Below are positions 26,881 through 36,688 of a stretch of DNA of 64,000 nt, piece after piece. Below the pieces are notes generated by a model. The model made no database searches. It saw nothing but the letters and a program-made list of their open reading frames with translations, and was not told the DNA's origin. The stretch comes from Streptomyces coffeae (lineage in GTDB: Bacteria; Actinomycetota; Actinomycetes; Streptomycetales; Streptomycetaceae), in NCBI RefSeq assembly GCF_016741875.1, contig NZ_JAERRF010000028.1, positions 1 through 64,000 on the forward strand, in the 5' to 3' direction. Position 1 is the stretch's first letter. Every line of letters starts with the position of its first letter. A program made the translations under genes and the position numbers.

Positions 26881-28779
26881 TCAGACGAGACTGTCCCGCC
26901 ACGCCTGGTGCAGCGCGGCGAACCGGCCTTCGCCGGAGATGAGTTGGTCCGGCGCGCCGTCCTCCACGATCCGGCCGCCGTCCATCACCAGCACCCGGTC
27001 GGCGATCTCGACGGTGGACAGCCGGTGCGCGATCACCACGGCGGTACGCCCGCGCAGCACGGTGTGCATGGCGCGCTGCACCGCCCGTTCGCCGGGGATG
27101 TCGAGGGAGGAGGTGGCCTCGTCGAGGATGAGCACCGACGGATCCGCGAGCAGCGCGCGGGCGAAGGCCACCAGCTGACGCTGACCGGCCGAGATCCGGC
27201 CACCGCGCTTGCGGACGTCGGTGTCGTAGCCGTCGGGCAGGGCGGTGATGAAGTCATGGGCGCCGATCGCCTTGGCCGCCCGCTCCACCTCCGCGCGGGT
27301 GGCGTCCGGGCGGCCGATGGCGATGTTGTCGGCAACCGTGCCGGAGAACAGGAACGCCTCCTGCGTCACCATCACCACCCCGCGCCGCAGATCGGGGGTG
27401 GCGAGCTCACGCAGATCCACCCCGTCCAGCGACACCCGCCCCTCGGTGGGGTCGTAGAACCGGGCGAGCAGCTTGGCCAGGGTGGACTTGCCCGCACCGG
27501 TGGCGCCCACCACCGCCACCGTCTGCCCGGCGGGCAGCGTCAGCCCGAAGCGGGGCAGCACCTCGCCGCCGGTGCGGTAGGCGAAGCGCACCGTGTCGAA
27601 GACGACCTCCCGGCCGGGGGCGTCCGCCGGGCGCGGCGGCAGCGGATGGGGGTCGGCGGGCTCGGGGACGGAGGGCCGCTGGGCCAGCAGACCCGCGATC
27701 TTCTCCAGCGAAGCGGCGGCCGACTGGTAGGAGTTGAGGAACATCCCGAGCCGGTCGATCGGGTCGTAGAGCCTGCGCAGATAGAGCGCCGCAGCGGCCA
27801 GCACCCCGAGCGCGAGCCCGCCGGAGGCGACCCGGTAGGCGCCCCACAGCACGATCGCGGCCACCACCGTGTTGGCCACCAGCCGGGAGCCGACCACATA
27901 GCGCGCCATCTCCAGGATGGCGTCGCCGTTGGCGCGCTCATGGCGGTGGTTGAGCTCGCGGAAGCGGGCGTCGTTGGCGCGCTCACGGCGGAACGCCTGT
28001 ACCGGGCGGATGCCGTTCATGGTCTCGGTGAACGCCACGATGACCGCGGCGATGGCGGTCGACCGCTTGCGGTACACCCGCATGGAGCGGCGCTGGAAGG
28101 AGCGGATCAGCAGATACAGCGGCCAGAAGGAGAGCACGGCCGCGCCGCCCAGACCCCAGTCCAGATACAGCAGCGTGACGGAGATGTAGACGGCCGACAG
28201 CGCGACGCCGAGCAGCTCCTCGAGACCCTCGTTGAGCAGTTCGCGCAGCGCCTCGACATCGGTGGTGGCACGCGAGATCAGCCGCCCGGAGGTGTAGTGC
28301 TCGTGGAAGTCGACGCTGAGCACCTGGGCATGGCGGAAGATCCGGCCGCGCAGCTCCAGCAGCACGTCCTGGCTGATCCGGGCCGAGGAGCGGATGAACG
28401 CGTACTGGAGGGCACCGGAGGCCAGGGCACAGCCCAGATAGCCCGCTCCGACGGCGATCAGCGGCCCCCGGTCGCCGTCGCGGAAGGCGGGCACCGCGCG
28501 GTCGATGGCGTAGGCCACGAGCAGCGGCCCGGCCTGGACGGCGGCCTGCTGGAGCAGCAGCAGAACGGTGGTCAGCCAGACGCGGGGGCGGTGCGGGGAG
28601 AGCAGCGAGCGCAGCAGCGCGAACGAGGCGCCCTGGGGAGCGGGCAGCACATCGTGGTCGAACGGATCACCCCCGGCCGGGTCCTTCGCCCCGCCCGCGG
28701 GCGCGGTGCGTTCGGTGGAGGCGCCACCGCCCTCCTCGTCGTCCTCGGCCGTCGGCGGGCCCGTCGCGGTCGTGGTCAT
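26881..28779 (-). CDS. ABC exporter half-transporter, catalytic partner
   Basis: Fused six-helix membrane domain plus ATPase, 632 aa. ATPase motifs: Walker A GATGAGKST, signature ISAGQRQ, Walker B LILDEATSSLD with the catalytic Glu intact, and switch His in VIAHRLST. Its start overlaps the stop of the partner gene by 4 bp (ATGA). The pair forms a type IV heterodimeric exporter in which only one ATP site is fully catalytic. The signature is SAGQ rather than SGGQ, consistent with the mixed site. Substrate unknown; peptides, lipids or drugs are typical. Confidence 0.93.
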   Translation of the reverse strand: MTTTATGPPTAEDDEEGGGASTERTAPAGGAKDPAGGDPFDHDVLPAPQGASFALLRSLLSPHRPRVWLTTVLLLLQQAAVQAGPLLVAYAIDRAVPAFRDGDRGPLIAVGAGYLGCALASGALQYAFIRSSARISQDVLLELRGRIFRHAQVLSVDFHEHYTSGRLISRATTDVEALRELLNEGLEELLGVALSAVYISVTLLYLDWGLGGAAVLSFWPLYLLIRSFQRRSMRVYRKRSTAIAAVIVAFTETMNGIRPVQAFRRERANDARFRELNHRHERANGDAILEMARYVVGSRLVANTVVAAIVLWGAYRVASGGLALGVLAAAALYLRRLYDPIDRLGMFLNSYQSAAASLEKIAGLLAQRPSVPEPADPHPLPPRPADAPGREVVFDTVRFAYRTGGEVLPRFGLTLPAGQTVAVVGATGAGKSTLAKLLARFYDPTEGRVSLDGVDLRELATPDLRRGVVMVTQEAFLFSGTVADNIAIGRPDATRAEVERAAKAIGAHDFITALPDGYDTDVRKRGGRISAGQRQLVAFARALLADPSVLILDEATSSLDIPGERAVQRAMHTVLRGRTAVVIAHRLSTVEIADRVLVMDGGRIVEDGAPDQLISGEGRFAALHQAWRDSLV

Positions 28780-30614
28780 CGGCCCTCCTCCCCCTCCTCA
28801 CCCTCGTCTCCGGACATGAGCGACCGGTACTCGGCGCTGTCGCGCAGCAGTTGTTGATGGGTGCCGACGGCGGCGATCCGTCCCTCGGAGAGCAGCGCGA
28901 CCCGGTCGGCGAGCAGCACGGTGGAGGGGCGGTGGGCGACGACCAGCGCCGTCGTGGTGGCCAGCACCTGCCGCAGCGCCGCCTCCACCAGCGCCTCGGT
29001 GTGGACGTCCAGCGCGGACAGCGGATCGTCGAGCACCAGGAAGCGCGGGCGCCCGACGACCGCGCGGGCCAGCGCGAGCCGCTGCCGCTGTCCGCCGGAC
29101 AGGCTCAGCCCCTGCTCGCCGACCTGGGTGCGGTCGCCCTCCGGCAGGGTGTGCACAAAGTCGGCCTGGGACACCTCCAGGGCGCGCAGCAGATCGGCCC
29201 GTTCCGCGCCCTCCGCGCCCATGAGTACGTTCTCCCCGGCCGTCGCGGAGAACAGGGTGGGCTCCTCGAAGGCGATGGCGACCAGCGCGCGCAACTCCTC
29301 GCGGGGGAGGGCGGTGATGTCCCGGCCGTCGAGGGTGATCCGGCCGCGGCTGGGCTCCTGGAGCCGGGGGACGAGGGCGGTCAGCGTGGTCTTGCCGGAG
29401 CCGGTGGCGCCGACCAGTGCCATGGTCTCGCCGGGACGGATGTGCAGATCCACACCGCGCAGCACCGGCGGGGCGTCCGCGGGTGCGTCGGCGTGAGTGA
29501 ACTCCACGCCCTCGAAGCGCAGTCCGCCGCCGGACTGGTCCCGCTGCCGGGGCAGCACAGGTGTGGCGGCGGGCGCGGGCCGGTCGGCGACCGCGGCCGG
29601 TACCTCGTCCATCACCTCGAAGTAGCGGTCGGTCGCGGTCGCCGCGTCCTGGCTCATCGCGAGCAGGAAGCCGAGTGACTCCACCGGCCAGCGCAGCGTG
29701 AGCGCCGTGGACAGAAAGGCCACCAGTGTGCCCGCGGACAGATCGCCGTCGGCCACCTGCACCGTGCCCAGCACCAGCGCCGCGCCGACCGCCAGCTCCG
29801 GCAGCGTCATGATCAGCGCCCAGATGCTCGCCAGCAGCCCGGCCTTGCGCAGCTCCGTCGAGCGGACGCCCTCCGACAGCGCCCGGAAGGCGCGGGCCTG
29901 GCTGCGATGGCGGCCGAAGCCCTTGACGATCCGGACGCCGAGCACCCCCTCCTCGACCACCGTCGTCAGATCGCCGGTCTGGTCCTGGACGGCGCGGGCG
30001 ACGGTCGCGTAGCGCTTCTCTAAGTACGAGCAGAGGATCACCAGCGGCACCGCCGGGACCACCAGGACCAGCCCCAGCGTCCATTCCTGGGACAGCAGCA
30101 GCGCGAACCCCGCCAGCACGGTGACCCCGTTGACCACCAGGAAGGTGAGCGGGAAGGCCAGGAACATCCGCAGCAGCATCAGATCGGTGGTGGCGCGCGA
30201 CAGCAGCTGACCGGAGGCCCAGCGGTCGTGGAAGGAGACCGGCAGCCGTTGCAGATGGCGGTACAGACCGGCGCGCATCTCCGCCTCGACGGACGCCAGC
30301 GGTCGCGCCACCAGCCAGCGCCGCAGCCCGAACAGCCCCGCCTCGGCCACTCCGAGCGCCAGCAGCAGGGCACCGCCCAGCCACACCCCGCCCGGATCGC
30401 GGTCGGCGACCGGCCCGTCCACCATCCACTTGAGGACCAGCGGAATCGCAAGACCCAGACAGGACGCCACGATCGCCACCGGGACCGCCGTGAACAGCCG
30501 CGCCCGCACCGGGCGCACATACGGCCACAGCCGCAGCAGCGAGCGCGTGGCGGAGCGCCGCGGCGGGGCGGCATCACGCTCCTGGGCCCGGGGACGTTCA
30601 CTGGTCGTTGCCAT
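28776..30614 (-). CDS. ABC exporter half-transporter, degenerate-site partner
   Basis: Membrane plus ATPase protein of 612 aa. Walker A is GATGSGKTT and the signature is LSGGQRQR. Walker B reads LVLDDPLSALD, with Asp where the catalytic Glu is normally found, so its own site should be weakly active; the switch His is kept (VAHRPST). This asymmetry is the hallmark of heterodimeric exporters. Codon 198 (minus strand, 30021-30023) is TTA, so full translation should need bldA tRNA. It begins 34 bp after glgX on the same strand with no obvious terminator and no strong ribosome binding site, so it may be co-transcribed with glgX. Confidence 0.92.
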   Translation of the reverse strand: MATTSERPRAQERDAAPPRRSATRSLLRLWPYVRPVRARLFTAVPVAIVASCLGLAIPLVLKWMVDGPVADRDPGGVWLGGALLLALGVAEAGLFGLRRWLVARPLASVEAEMRAGLYRHLQRLPVSFHDRWASGQLLSRATTDLMLLRMFLAFPLTFLVVNGVTVLAGFALLLSQEWTLGLVLVVPAVPLVILCSYLEKRYATVARAVQDQTGDLTTVVEEGVLGVRIVKGFGRHRSQARAFRALSEGVRSTELRKAGLLASIWALIMTLPELAVGAALVLGTVQVADGDLSAGTLVAFLSTALTLRWPVESLGFLLAMSQDAATATDRYFEVMDEVPAAVADRPAPAATPVLPRQRDQSGGGLRFEGVEFTHADAPADAPPVLRGVDLHIRPGETMALVGATGSGKTTLTALVPRLQEPSRGRITLDGRDITALPREELRALVAIAFEEPTLFSATAGENVLMGAEGAERADLLRALEVSQADFVHTLPEGDRTQVGEQGLSLSGGQRQRLALARAVVGRPRFLVLDDPLSALDVHTEALVEAALRQVLATTTALVVAHRPSTVLLADRVALLSEGRIAAVGTHQQLLRDSAEYRSLMSGDEGEEGEEGR

Positions 30615-30648
30615 CAGGAGCGAGAGTACGGTTCACCACTGACAGCTC

Positions 30649-33009
30649 TCACTCGGTTTTTTGACGTAGGTCCGGGGTCGGGAGGGCGCGCAGCAGCAGC
30701 ACCGAGCGCTCCGGGAGCCCCAGGGACTCGCCCGCCGGATGGTGGGTGCCCGGGGGCGCGCCCTGGTTCTCGCGCGCGGTGTCGAGGAGGAGTTCATAAC
30801 CCCGGGCCCACGGCGGACCGGGCAGCACGAAGGGCAGCGGCGCGGGTCCCGCGTGCAGCAGGACGAGGAAGCTGTCATCGCTGACCGGGCCGCCGCGCGG
30901 ATCGCGCTGCGGGAGATCGCGCCCGGAGAGATAGACCCCCAGCGCGGTGGTCGGCGCGTACCAGTCCGCCTCGGTCATCTCGGTGCCGCGCGGGGTGAAC
31001 CAGGCGAGGTCGCGCACCCCGTCCGAGGGCCGGGCCCGGCCGGTGAAGAACAGCGGGCGGCGCAGCACCGGATGGGCGCGGCGCAACCGGATCAGCCGCG
31101 CGGTCAGTTCGGTCAGCGCCGCCCAGCCGGGGTCCTCCAGCAGCGACCAGTCCACCCATCCGGTCGCGTTGTCCTGGCAGTACGCATTGTTGTTGCCGCC
31201 CTGGGTGCGGCCGAGCTCATCGCCGGCCACCAGCATCGGCACCCCGGTGGACAGCAGCACGGTGGACAGCAGATTGCGCAGCTGGCGGCGGCGGAGCGTG
31301 CGTACCCCCGGATCGTCGGTCTCGCCCTCGGCGCCGCAGTTCCAGGAGCGGTTGTCGTCGCTGCCGTCGCGATTGCCCTCGCCGTTGGCCTCGTTGTGCT
31401 TGCGCTCGTAGGACACCAGGTCGCGCAGGGTGAAGCCGTCGTGGGCGGTGATGAAGTTGACCGAGGCGTACGGACGGCGGCCACCCCAGCCGTACAAGTC
31501 GCTGGAGCCGGACAGCCGGTAGCCGAGGTCGCGGACATCGGGGAGCGCACCGCGCCAGAAGTCCCGGACCGCGTCCCGGTAGTGGTCGTTCCACTCGGCC
31601 CACAGCGGGGGAAACGCGCCCACCCGGTAGCCCCCGGGCCCCACATCCCATGGCTCGGCGATCAGTTTGACTTGGCGCAGCACCGGGTCCTGGGCGACGG
31701 CGGACAGGAACGGGGCGAGCATGTCGACGTCCCTTTCGGTACGCGCCAGCGCGCTGGCCAGATCGAAACGGAACCCGTCCACTCCCATCTCGGTCACCCA
31801 GTAGCGCAGCGAATCGGTGATCAGCCGCAGCACTTGCGGCCGCAGGACGTGCAGGGTGTTGCCGCAGCCGGTGACATCGGCGTAGCGGCGCGGATCCGGC
31901 TGGAGCCGGTAGTAGCCGGCGTTGTCCACCCCGCGCAGCGAGAGGGTGGGGCCCAGCTCACCGGCTTCCGCGGTGTGGTTGTAGACGACGTCGAGGATCA
32001 CCTCGATCCCGGCGCTGTGCAGGGCGCGCACCATCGCCCGGAACTCGTCCACCTGCCGGCCGCGGGTGCCGGTGGCGGCGTAGGCGGCGTGCGGGGCGAA
32101 GTAGCCGATGGTGTTGTAGCCCCAGTGGTTGCGCAGCCCCCGGCGGAGCAGATGGTCCTCGTGGGCGAACTGGTGCACCGGCAGCAGCTCCACCGCCGTG
32201 ACCCCGAGCCGGGTGAGGTGCTCGACGGCGGCGGGGTGGGCCAATCCGGCGTAGGTGCCGCGCAGTTCGGGCGGTACCCCGGGGTGGCGCATGGTGAAGC
32301 CGCGCACATGGAGCTCGTAGACGACCGTCTCGTCCCAGGGGGTGCCGGGGCGGCGGTCCGCACGCTCGCCCCCGCCCCCGTCGCCGACGACCACCCCCTT
32401 GGGGACGTACGGGGCGGAGTCGCGGTCGTCGCGCACGGTGTCGGCCACATGCTGCTGCGGCCAGTCCCGCACATGTCCGTAGACCTCCGGCGGAAGCGCG
32501 AACTCCCCGTCCACGGCGCGTGCGTAGGGATCCAGCAGCAGTTTCGCCGGATTCCAGCGGGCCCCGGTCCACGGGTCCCAGCGGCCGTGGACGCGGTAGC
32601 CGTAGTGGCGGCCGGGCAGTACCCCGGGGACGAAGCCGTGCCAGATGCCATGGGTCTGCTCGGTGAGCGGGCACCGGGTCTCGGTGCCGTCCTCGTCGAA
32701 CAGACACAGTTCGACGGCCTCCGCATCGCCCGCCCACAGCGCGAAGTTGGTGCCCGGCACCCCGCCCGGCCCCTGGCACACCCGCGCCCCCAGCGGCTCC
32801 GGACCGCCGGGCCAGGGCTCCGCGGCGGGGGCGGTGCGCGGGGCGGGCAGCGCCGCGGAGTGGAGACCCGTGAGACCGGTGAGCGCCGCGGTGGCCGTCG
32901 CGCGGTGGCCGGGGACGCCCTCGTACCCGGTGGCCGGATACGGTGCCGGGCCCGCCTCCGGCTCCGGAGGCCCACCCGGCGCCGTCTCCTGCTGCGCTGC
33001 TTCGGACAC
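30649..33009 (-). CDS. glgX: glycogen debranching enzyme GlgX
   Basis: Isoamylase-type debranching enzyme of 786 aa (GH13 subfamily 11), which removes alpha-1,6 side chains from glycogen in the cytoplasm. An N-terminal CBM48-like region (PGTNFALWAGDAEAVELCLF) precedes the barrel with GVDGFRFDLASALAR (nucleophile Asp), LIAEPWDVGPGGY (acid/base Glu) and FITAHDGFTLRDLVSY (third Asp). The first 80 residues are Pro/Ala-rich and poorly conserved in kind, so a start further in is possible. It complements glgB in the same window but is not in that operon; two exporter genes follow it 34 bp downstream. Confidence 0.95.
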   Translation of the reverse strand: MSEAAQQETAPGGPPEPEAGPAPYPATGYEGVPGHRATATAALTGLTGLHSAALPAPRTAPAAEPWPGGPEPLGARVCQGPGGVPGTNFALWAGDAEAVELCLFDEDGTETRCPLTEQTHGIWHGFVPGVLPGRHYGYRVHGRWDPWTGARWNPAKLLLDPYARAVDGEFALPPEVYGHVRDWPQQHVADTVRDDRDSAPYVPKGVVVGDGGGGERADRRPGTPWDETVVYELHVRGFTMRHPGVPPELRGTYAGLAHPAAVEHLTRLGVTAVELLPVHQFAHEDHLLRRGLRNHWGYNTIGYFAPHAAYAATGTRGRQVDEFRAMVRALHSAGIEVILDVVYNHTAEAGELGPTLSLRGVDNAGYYRLQPDPRRYADVTGCGNTLHVLRPQVLRLITDSLRYWVTEMGVDGFRFDLASALARTERDVDMLAPFLSAVAQDPVLRQVKLIAEPWDVGPGGYRVGAFPPLWAEWNDHYRDAVRDFWRGALPDVRDLGYRLSGSSDLYGWGGRRPYASVNFITAHDGFTLRDLVSYERKHNEANGEGNRDGSDDNRSWNCGAEGETDDPGVRTLRRRQLRNLLSTVLLSTGVPMLVAGDELGRTQGGNNNAYCQDNATGWVDWSLLEDPGWAALTELTARLIRLRRAHPVLRRPLFFTGRARPSDGVRDLAWFTPRGTEMTEADWYAPTTALGVYLSGRDLPQRDPRGGPVSDDSFLVLLHAGPAPLPFVLPGPPWARGYELLLDTARENQGAPPGTHHPAGESLGLPERSVLLLRALPTPDLRQKTE

Positions 33010-33357
33010 ATCGGCCTCCGGCGGCTCGCGGCTCGCCCGCCCCGCCCCGGCGGGGGCACGGCGGGCAGCGCCTCATGGCGGGCCGGCGGCCCCGGCGGCG
33101 TCCCGTGCCACGCGGAAGTGCCCCCGCCCTCGGACCTGTTCTGCCCGCAATACCGGCGGCGCTCACGTTTCCGGTGCGCACCACGGGGCGCGCACGGCTC
33201 GGCCGCTCGCTGGTGACCGCTCCCACCTGGGACTGAACCGTAACAATCACGGGGAGTCCGCTGTCACCGCCGTGTGATTACCTATCGCCATACGTGCCTG
33301 CGCGTGGAGTTCGGGGCCGCCGCCGGGGGGCGCGGCCCTGCCGAGGGGAGAGCTGTT
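33010..33357. promoter_or_regulatory. divergent promoter region glgX / L,D-transpeptidase
   Basis: 348 bp without a supported gene. The right part is relatively AT-rich (AACCGTAACAATCACGG). It contains an imperfect dyad, AATCACGG ... CCGTGTGATT (about 33244-33280), that may be a regulatory site for the transpeptidase gene. No sigma-factor consensus is clear. Confidence 0.3.
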
Positions 33358-34587
33358 GTGACGGTGCGGCCGATATCGGGGACGAGGGCGGCGCGGGGCC
33401 GCGGGGGCCTGTTGGCGCTGGTGCTCGGAACGTTGCTGGTGCTGGTGACCGCATGCGGTGGCGGGTCCGGTGACGGGGACAAGGACAAGGACAAGGACGG
33501 CAAGGGCGGCGCTGGGAAGGAGCCATCGCGGGCCCAGGTGACGATCGCGCCCAAGGACGGGGCGAAGGACGTCGACACCAGCGGCAAGCTCAAGGTCACG
33601 GCCGCGCGGGGCAAGCTCACCTCCGTCACCGTCAAGGACGGCGACGGCAAGCGGGTCGACGGGAAGATCGCCGAGGACGGGAAGAGCTGGCGGCCGAAGG
33701 CCCATCTCGGGGCGGACACCCGCTACACGGTGGACGCGGTCGCCAAGGACTCCGAGGGCCGTGCCACCAGCCGCCACGCGAAGTTCACCACGCTGCGCCC
33801 CAAGGAGACCTTCGTCGGGACCTACACCCCGGAGGACGGTTCCAAGGTCGGCGTCGGCATGCCGGTCTCGCTCCGCTTCAACCGCGGGATCACCGACCCG
33901 GCCGCGGTCGAGAAGGGGGTCGAGGTCAGCGCCTCCCCCTCGGTGCCGATCGAGGGCCACTGGTTCGGCGACGACCGCCTGGACTTCCGCCCGGAGGAGT
34001 ACTGGAAGCCCGGCACCAAGGTGACGCTGCGGCTGAACCTCGACGGGGTCGAGGGCCGTCCCGGGGTCTACGGCGAGCAGACGAAGACCGTGAAGTTCAC
34101 CATCGGCCGCAGCCAGGTCTCGGTCGTCGACGCCAAGTCCAAGAAGATGACGGTCAAGCGGGACGGCAAGACCATCAAGACCATCCCGATCACCTCCGGC
34201 GGTCCCGGCAACGAGACCTACAACGGCAAGATGGTGATCAGCGAGAAGCTCAAGGTGACCCGGATGGACGGCGCCACGGTGGGCTTCGACGGGGAGTACG
34301 ACATCAAGGACGTCCCGCACGCCATGCGGCTGTCGACCTCCGGCACCTTCCTCCACGGCAACTACTGGGCGGGCCGCCCGACCTTTGGTTCCACCAATGT
34401 CAGCCACGGCTGTGTCGGTCTTTTCGACCAGCGCGGCGGCGGTGACCGCTCGACCCCCGCGGCCTGGTTCTTCCGTGAGTCGTTGCTCGGTGATGTGGTC
34501 GTCGTGAAGAACTCCCACGACACGACCATTCAGCCGGACAACGGGCTCAACGGCTGGAACATGTCCTGGGAGAAGTGGAAGAAGTAG
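33358..34587 (+). CDS. lipoprotein L,D-transpeptidase (Ig domains plus YkuD)
   Basis: Cell-wall crosslinking enzyme of 409 aa. A lipobox (LVTAC, Cys about 32) follows the signal helix, so the protein is anchored outside the membrane. A charged Asp-Lys linker leads into two Ig-like domains (about 55-250) and the YkuD domain. The catalytic motif is HGNYWAGRPTFG then SHGCVGL, with the nucleophile Cys. This matches the mycobacterial LdtMt2 type that forms 3-3 peptidoglycan links. GTG at 33358 has GGGGAG 7-9 nt upstream; the longer frame is unlikely. Confidence 0.95.
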   Translation: MTVRPISGTRAARGRGGLLALVLGTLLVLVTACGGGSGDGDKDKDKDGKGGAGKEPSRAQVTIAPKDGAKDVDTSGKLKVTAARGKLTSVTVKDGDGKRVDGKIAEDGKSWRPKAHLGADTRYTVDAVAKDSEGRATSRHAKFTTLRPKETFVGTYTPEDGSKVGVGMPVSLRFNRGITDPAAVEKGVEVSASPSVPIEGHWFGDDRLDFRPEEYWKPGTKVTLRLNLDGVEGRPGVYGEQTKTVKFTIGRSQVSVVDAKSKKMTVKRDGKTIKTIPITSGGPGNETYNGKMVISEKLKVTRMDGATVGFDGEYDIKDVPHAMRLSTSGTFLHGNYWAGRPTFGSTNVSHGCVGLFDQRGGGDRSTPAAWFFRESLLGDVVVVKNSHDTTIQPDNGLNGWNMSWEKWKK

Positions 34588-34631
34588 CCCGCCTCTCCCC
34601 TCCCACCGGCGGCCCACCCTCCCCGATCCGT

Positions 34632-34647
34632 GTTAGCCGGCGCTAAC
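34632..34647. promoter_or_regulatory. 6-4-6 dyad just upstream of the enoyl-CoA hydratase gene
   Basis: GTTAGC-CGGC-GCTAAC ends 8 bp before the ATG. No ribosome binding site is visible in this space, so the gene may be leaderless with an operator covering its promoter. Confidence 0.5.
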
Positions 34648-34655
34648 CTGCGCTC

Positions 34656-35423
34656 ATGACTGTGAACCTCGAGGTTGCCGACGGCGTTGCCACCTTCCGC
34701 CTGGACCGCCCCCCGATGAACGCGCTGGACGTCGCCACGCAGGACCGGCTGCGGGAGCTCGCCGGTGAGGTGACCCGCCGCGACGACGTCCGGTCCGTGG
34801 TCATCTGGGGCGGGGAGAAGGTGTTCGCGGCGGGCGCGGACATCAAGGAGATGCGGGAGATGGACCACGCCGCGATGGTGGCCCGCTCCGGAGACCTCCA
34901 GGAGTCCTTCACCGCCATCGCCCGGATCCCCAAGCCCGTGGTCGCCGCCGTGACCGGCTACGCCCTCGGCGGCGGCTGCGAGCTGGCGCTGTGCGCCGAC
35001 TTCCGGATCGCCGCGGAGAACGCCAAGCTGGGCCAGCCCGAGATCCTGCTGGGCCTGATCCCGGGCGCGGGCGGCACCCAGCGGCTGTCCCGGCTGGTGG
35101 GCCCGTCCAAGGCCAAGGACCTGATCTTCACCGGTCGGCAGGTCAAGGCCGACGAGGCGCTGGCCATGGGGCTGGTGGACCGGGTCGTCCCGGCCGAGGA
35201 GGTCTACCAGCAGGCGCACGCCTGGGCGGCGAAGCTGGCCCAGGGGCCGGCCATCGCGCTGCGCGCGGCCAAGGAGTCGGTGGACCGCGGGCTGGAGACG
35301 GACCTCGACACCGGCCTCACCATCGAACGCGGTTGGTTCGCCGGGCTGTTCGCCACCGAGGACCGGGAGATCGGTATGCGCAGCTTTGTCGAAGACGGTC
35401 CCGGGAAGGCCAAGTTCAGCTAG
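34656..35423 (+). CDS. enoyl-CoA hydratase/isomerase family protein
   Basis: Crotonase-fold protein of 255 aa, expected to hydrate enoyl-CoA in fatty acid oxidation. The oxyanion-hole segments are FAAGADIKEM and GYALGGGCELALCADFRIA. A Glu equivalent to a catalytic residue is in GQPEILLGLIPGAGGTQRL. Length is typical. ATG at 34656 lies directly after a dyad, with no Shine-Dalgarno sequence. A small hairpin (GGAACG-AGC-CGTTCC) follows the stop. Confidence 0.92.
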   Translation: MTVNLEVADGVATFRLDRPPMNALDVATQDRLRELAGEVTRRDDVRSVVIWGGEKVFAAGADIKEMREMDHAAMVARSGDLQESFTAIARIPKPVVAAVTGYALGGGCELALCADFRIAAENAKLGQPEILLGLIPGAGGTQRLSRLVGPSKAKDLIFTGRQVKADEALAMGLVDRVVPAEEVYQQAHAWAAKLAQGPAIALRAAKESVDRGLETDLDTGLTIERGWFAGLFATEDREIGMRSFVEDGPGKAKFS

Positions 35424-35701
35424 GGAACGAGCCGTTCCGCTCAGGGGCATCATCGATGTCCCTACCGCGCATGCCCCGTGCGAGCGAATTTTCTTCGCCA
35501 TCGATCGGCGGCCGGATGGCCGGTTCCGGTACGCTGGGTGATCACGTGGACGCGCGGTGATATCGCTGGTCAGATGGGGGATTATGCCCCCCTGACTGCC
35601 ATTGGCATATGTCGGAACCGGTGTGTGGAGCCTGGGGCTCCGGTGTTCGGAATCCCCTGGTTCCGCCCCGGACGCCCTTGTGGGCGGCCATGATGGGGGG
35701 C

Positions 35702-36208
35702 ATGGCGGGCTTGGACGGAATGGAGCAGCCGCGGCAGCGCACAGGGACGGCTGCGGTCCGGCGGATGCCGTCCGTCGACGAGGATCGGGCTCTGAGAGCG
35801 CTTGACCTGTTCGGCAACCCCGCGGTCGAGGAGGTGCGGCTGCCCTCCCTCCCGGAATCCGCCGGTACCGCCCGCCGGTTGGCCGAGTACGTGGTGGTGC
35901 GCGACTGGAGCATGGCCTCCCAGATCGCCGAATACACCGTGCTGCTCGTCTCCGAACTCGTAGGGAACGCGGTCCGGCACACCGGTGCCCGCACCTTCGG
36001 TCTGCGGATGCTGAAGCGGCGCGGCTGGATCCGGGTCGAGGTCCGCGACCCCTCGCGCGGACTGCCGTGTCTGTTGCCGGTGGGCGATCTCGACACCAGT
36101 GGGCGCGGACTGATGCTGGTGGACCAGCTCTCCCAGCGGTGGGGGGTCGATCTGCTGCCGTGCGGTAAATCGACCTGGTTCGAGATGCGGGTGAACGACG
36201 GCGGCTGA
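35702..36208 (+). CDS. HATPase-fold protein (anti-sigma kinase-like)
   Basis: About 168 aa with a GHKL ATPase domain: N box ELVGNAVRHT, G1 box VEVRDPSRGLP and G2 box GRGLMLVDQLSQRWG. There is no histidine phosphotransfer domain, so it belongs with the RsbW/SpoIIAB-like proteins abundant in Streptomyces, which bind sigma factors or anti-anti-sigma factors. No sigma gene is adjacent. The start is uncertain: ATG at 35702, 35693, 35690 or a longer frame from 35609. I prefer 35702 because family members tend to begin close to this point. Confidence 0.85.
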   Translation: MAGLDGMEQPRQRTGTAAVRRMPSVDEDRALRALDLFGNPAVEEVRLPSLPESAGTARRLAEYVVVRDWSMASQIAEYTVLLVSELVGNAVRHTGARTFGLRMLKRRGWIRVEVRDPSRGLPCLLPVGDLDTSGRGLMLVDQLSQRWGVDLLPCGKSTWFEMRVNDGG

Positions 36209-36688
36209 CCGGTGGAGCCCGCCCGAGGGTGGCTGAATGCCGACCCCCTAGGTCCGGATCGTGGACGAGGAAGAGGCCCCCGAGCCGTCGCGTGAAGGGA
36301 GCAGCAAGGGGGCCTCTCCGGCCCCGGGCCGCGGGGAGAGGGGTGTGTCCGCGGCATCCGGGTGAACGACCTGGCCCGGGTCAATGGGGGTCGTGGCCCC
36401 GACTATCGCAGACGTGGTAGAGCACTTCCAAGCCAATCCACGGTGAGCTGTGACACTTGCCTTCTTAATGGCGGGTAGAGCGCGACTTTTCCTTCGTTGT
36501 CCACTTCCGCATGGTGAATTTCCACTGGTCCAGTCCGTGACGCGCGGACTTTCTTTGCCCTTCGGTCCTTGGCATGGCCCTGCCGAGAGCTCACCATGGA
36601 ACCGCGCTACGCGCGTCACACCCCCCAAGCGACACCCCCCCGCGCATCGCGCATCCCCCCTGTCCCGGCTACGCATTCGGGAGCCCCC
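36209..36688. other. 480-bp gap before the amidase gene
   Basis: No supported gene. A hairpin with arms GAGGCCCCC (36273-36281) and GGGGGCCTC (36308-36316) and a 26-nt loop may end the HATPase transcript. The stretch 36430-36560 is less GC-rich and T-rich in places (TTTTCCTTCG), and should hold the amidase promoter. Confidence 0.4.

Noticed and set aside
35542..36384. 280-codon minus-strand frame over the HATPase gene
   Set aside because: Ser/Arg/Pro-rich shadow frame; the plus-strand frame has all GHKL motifs.
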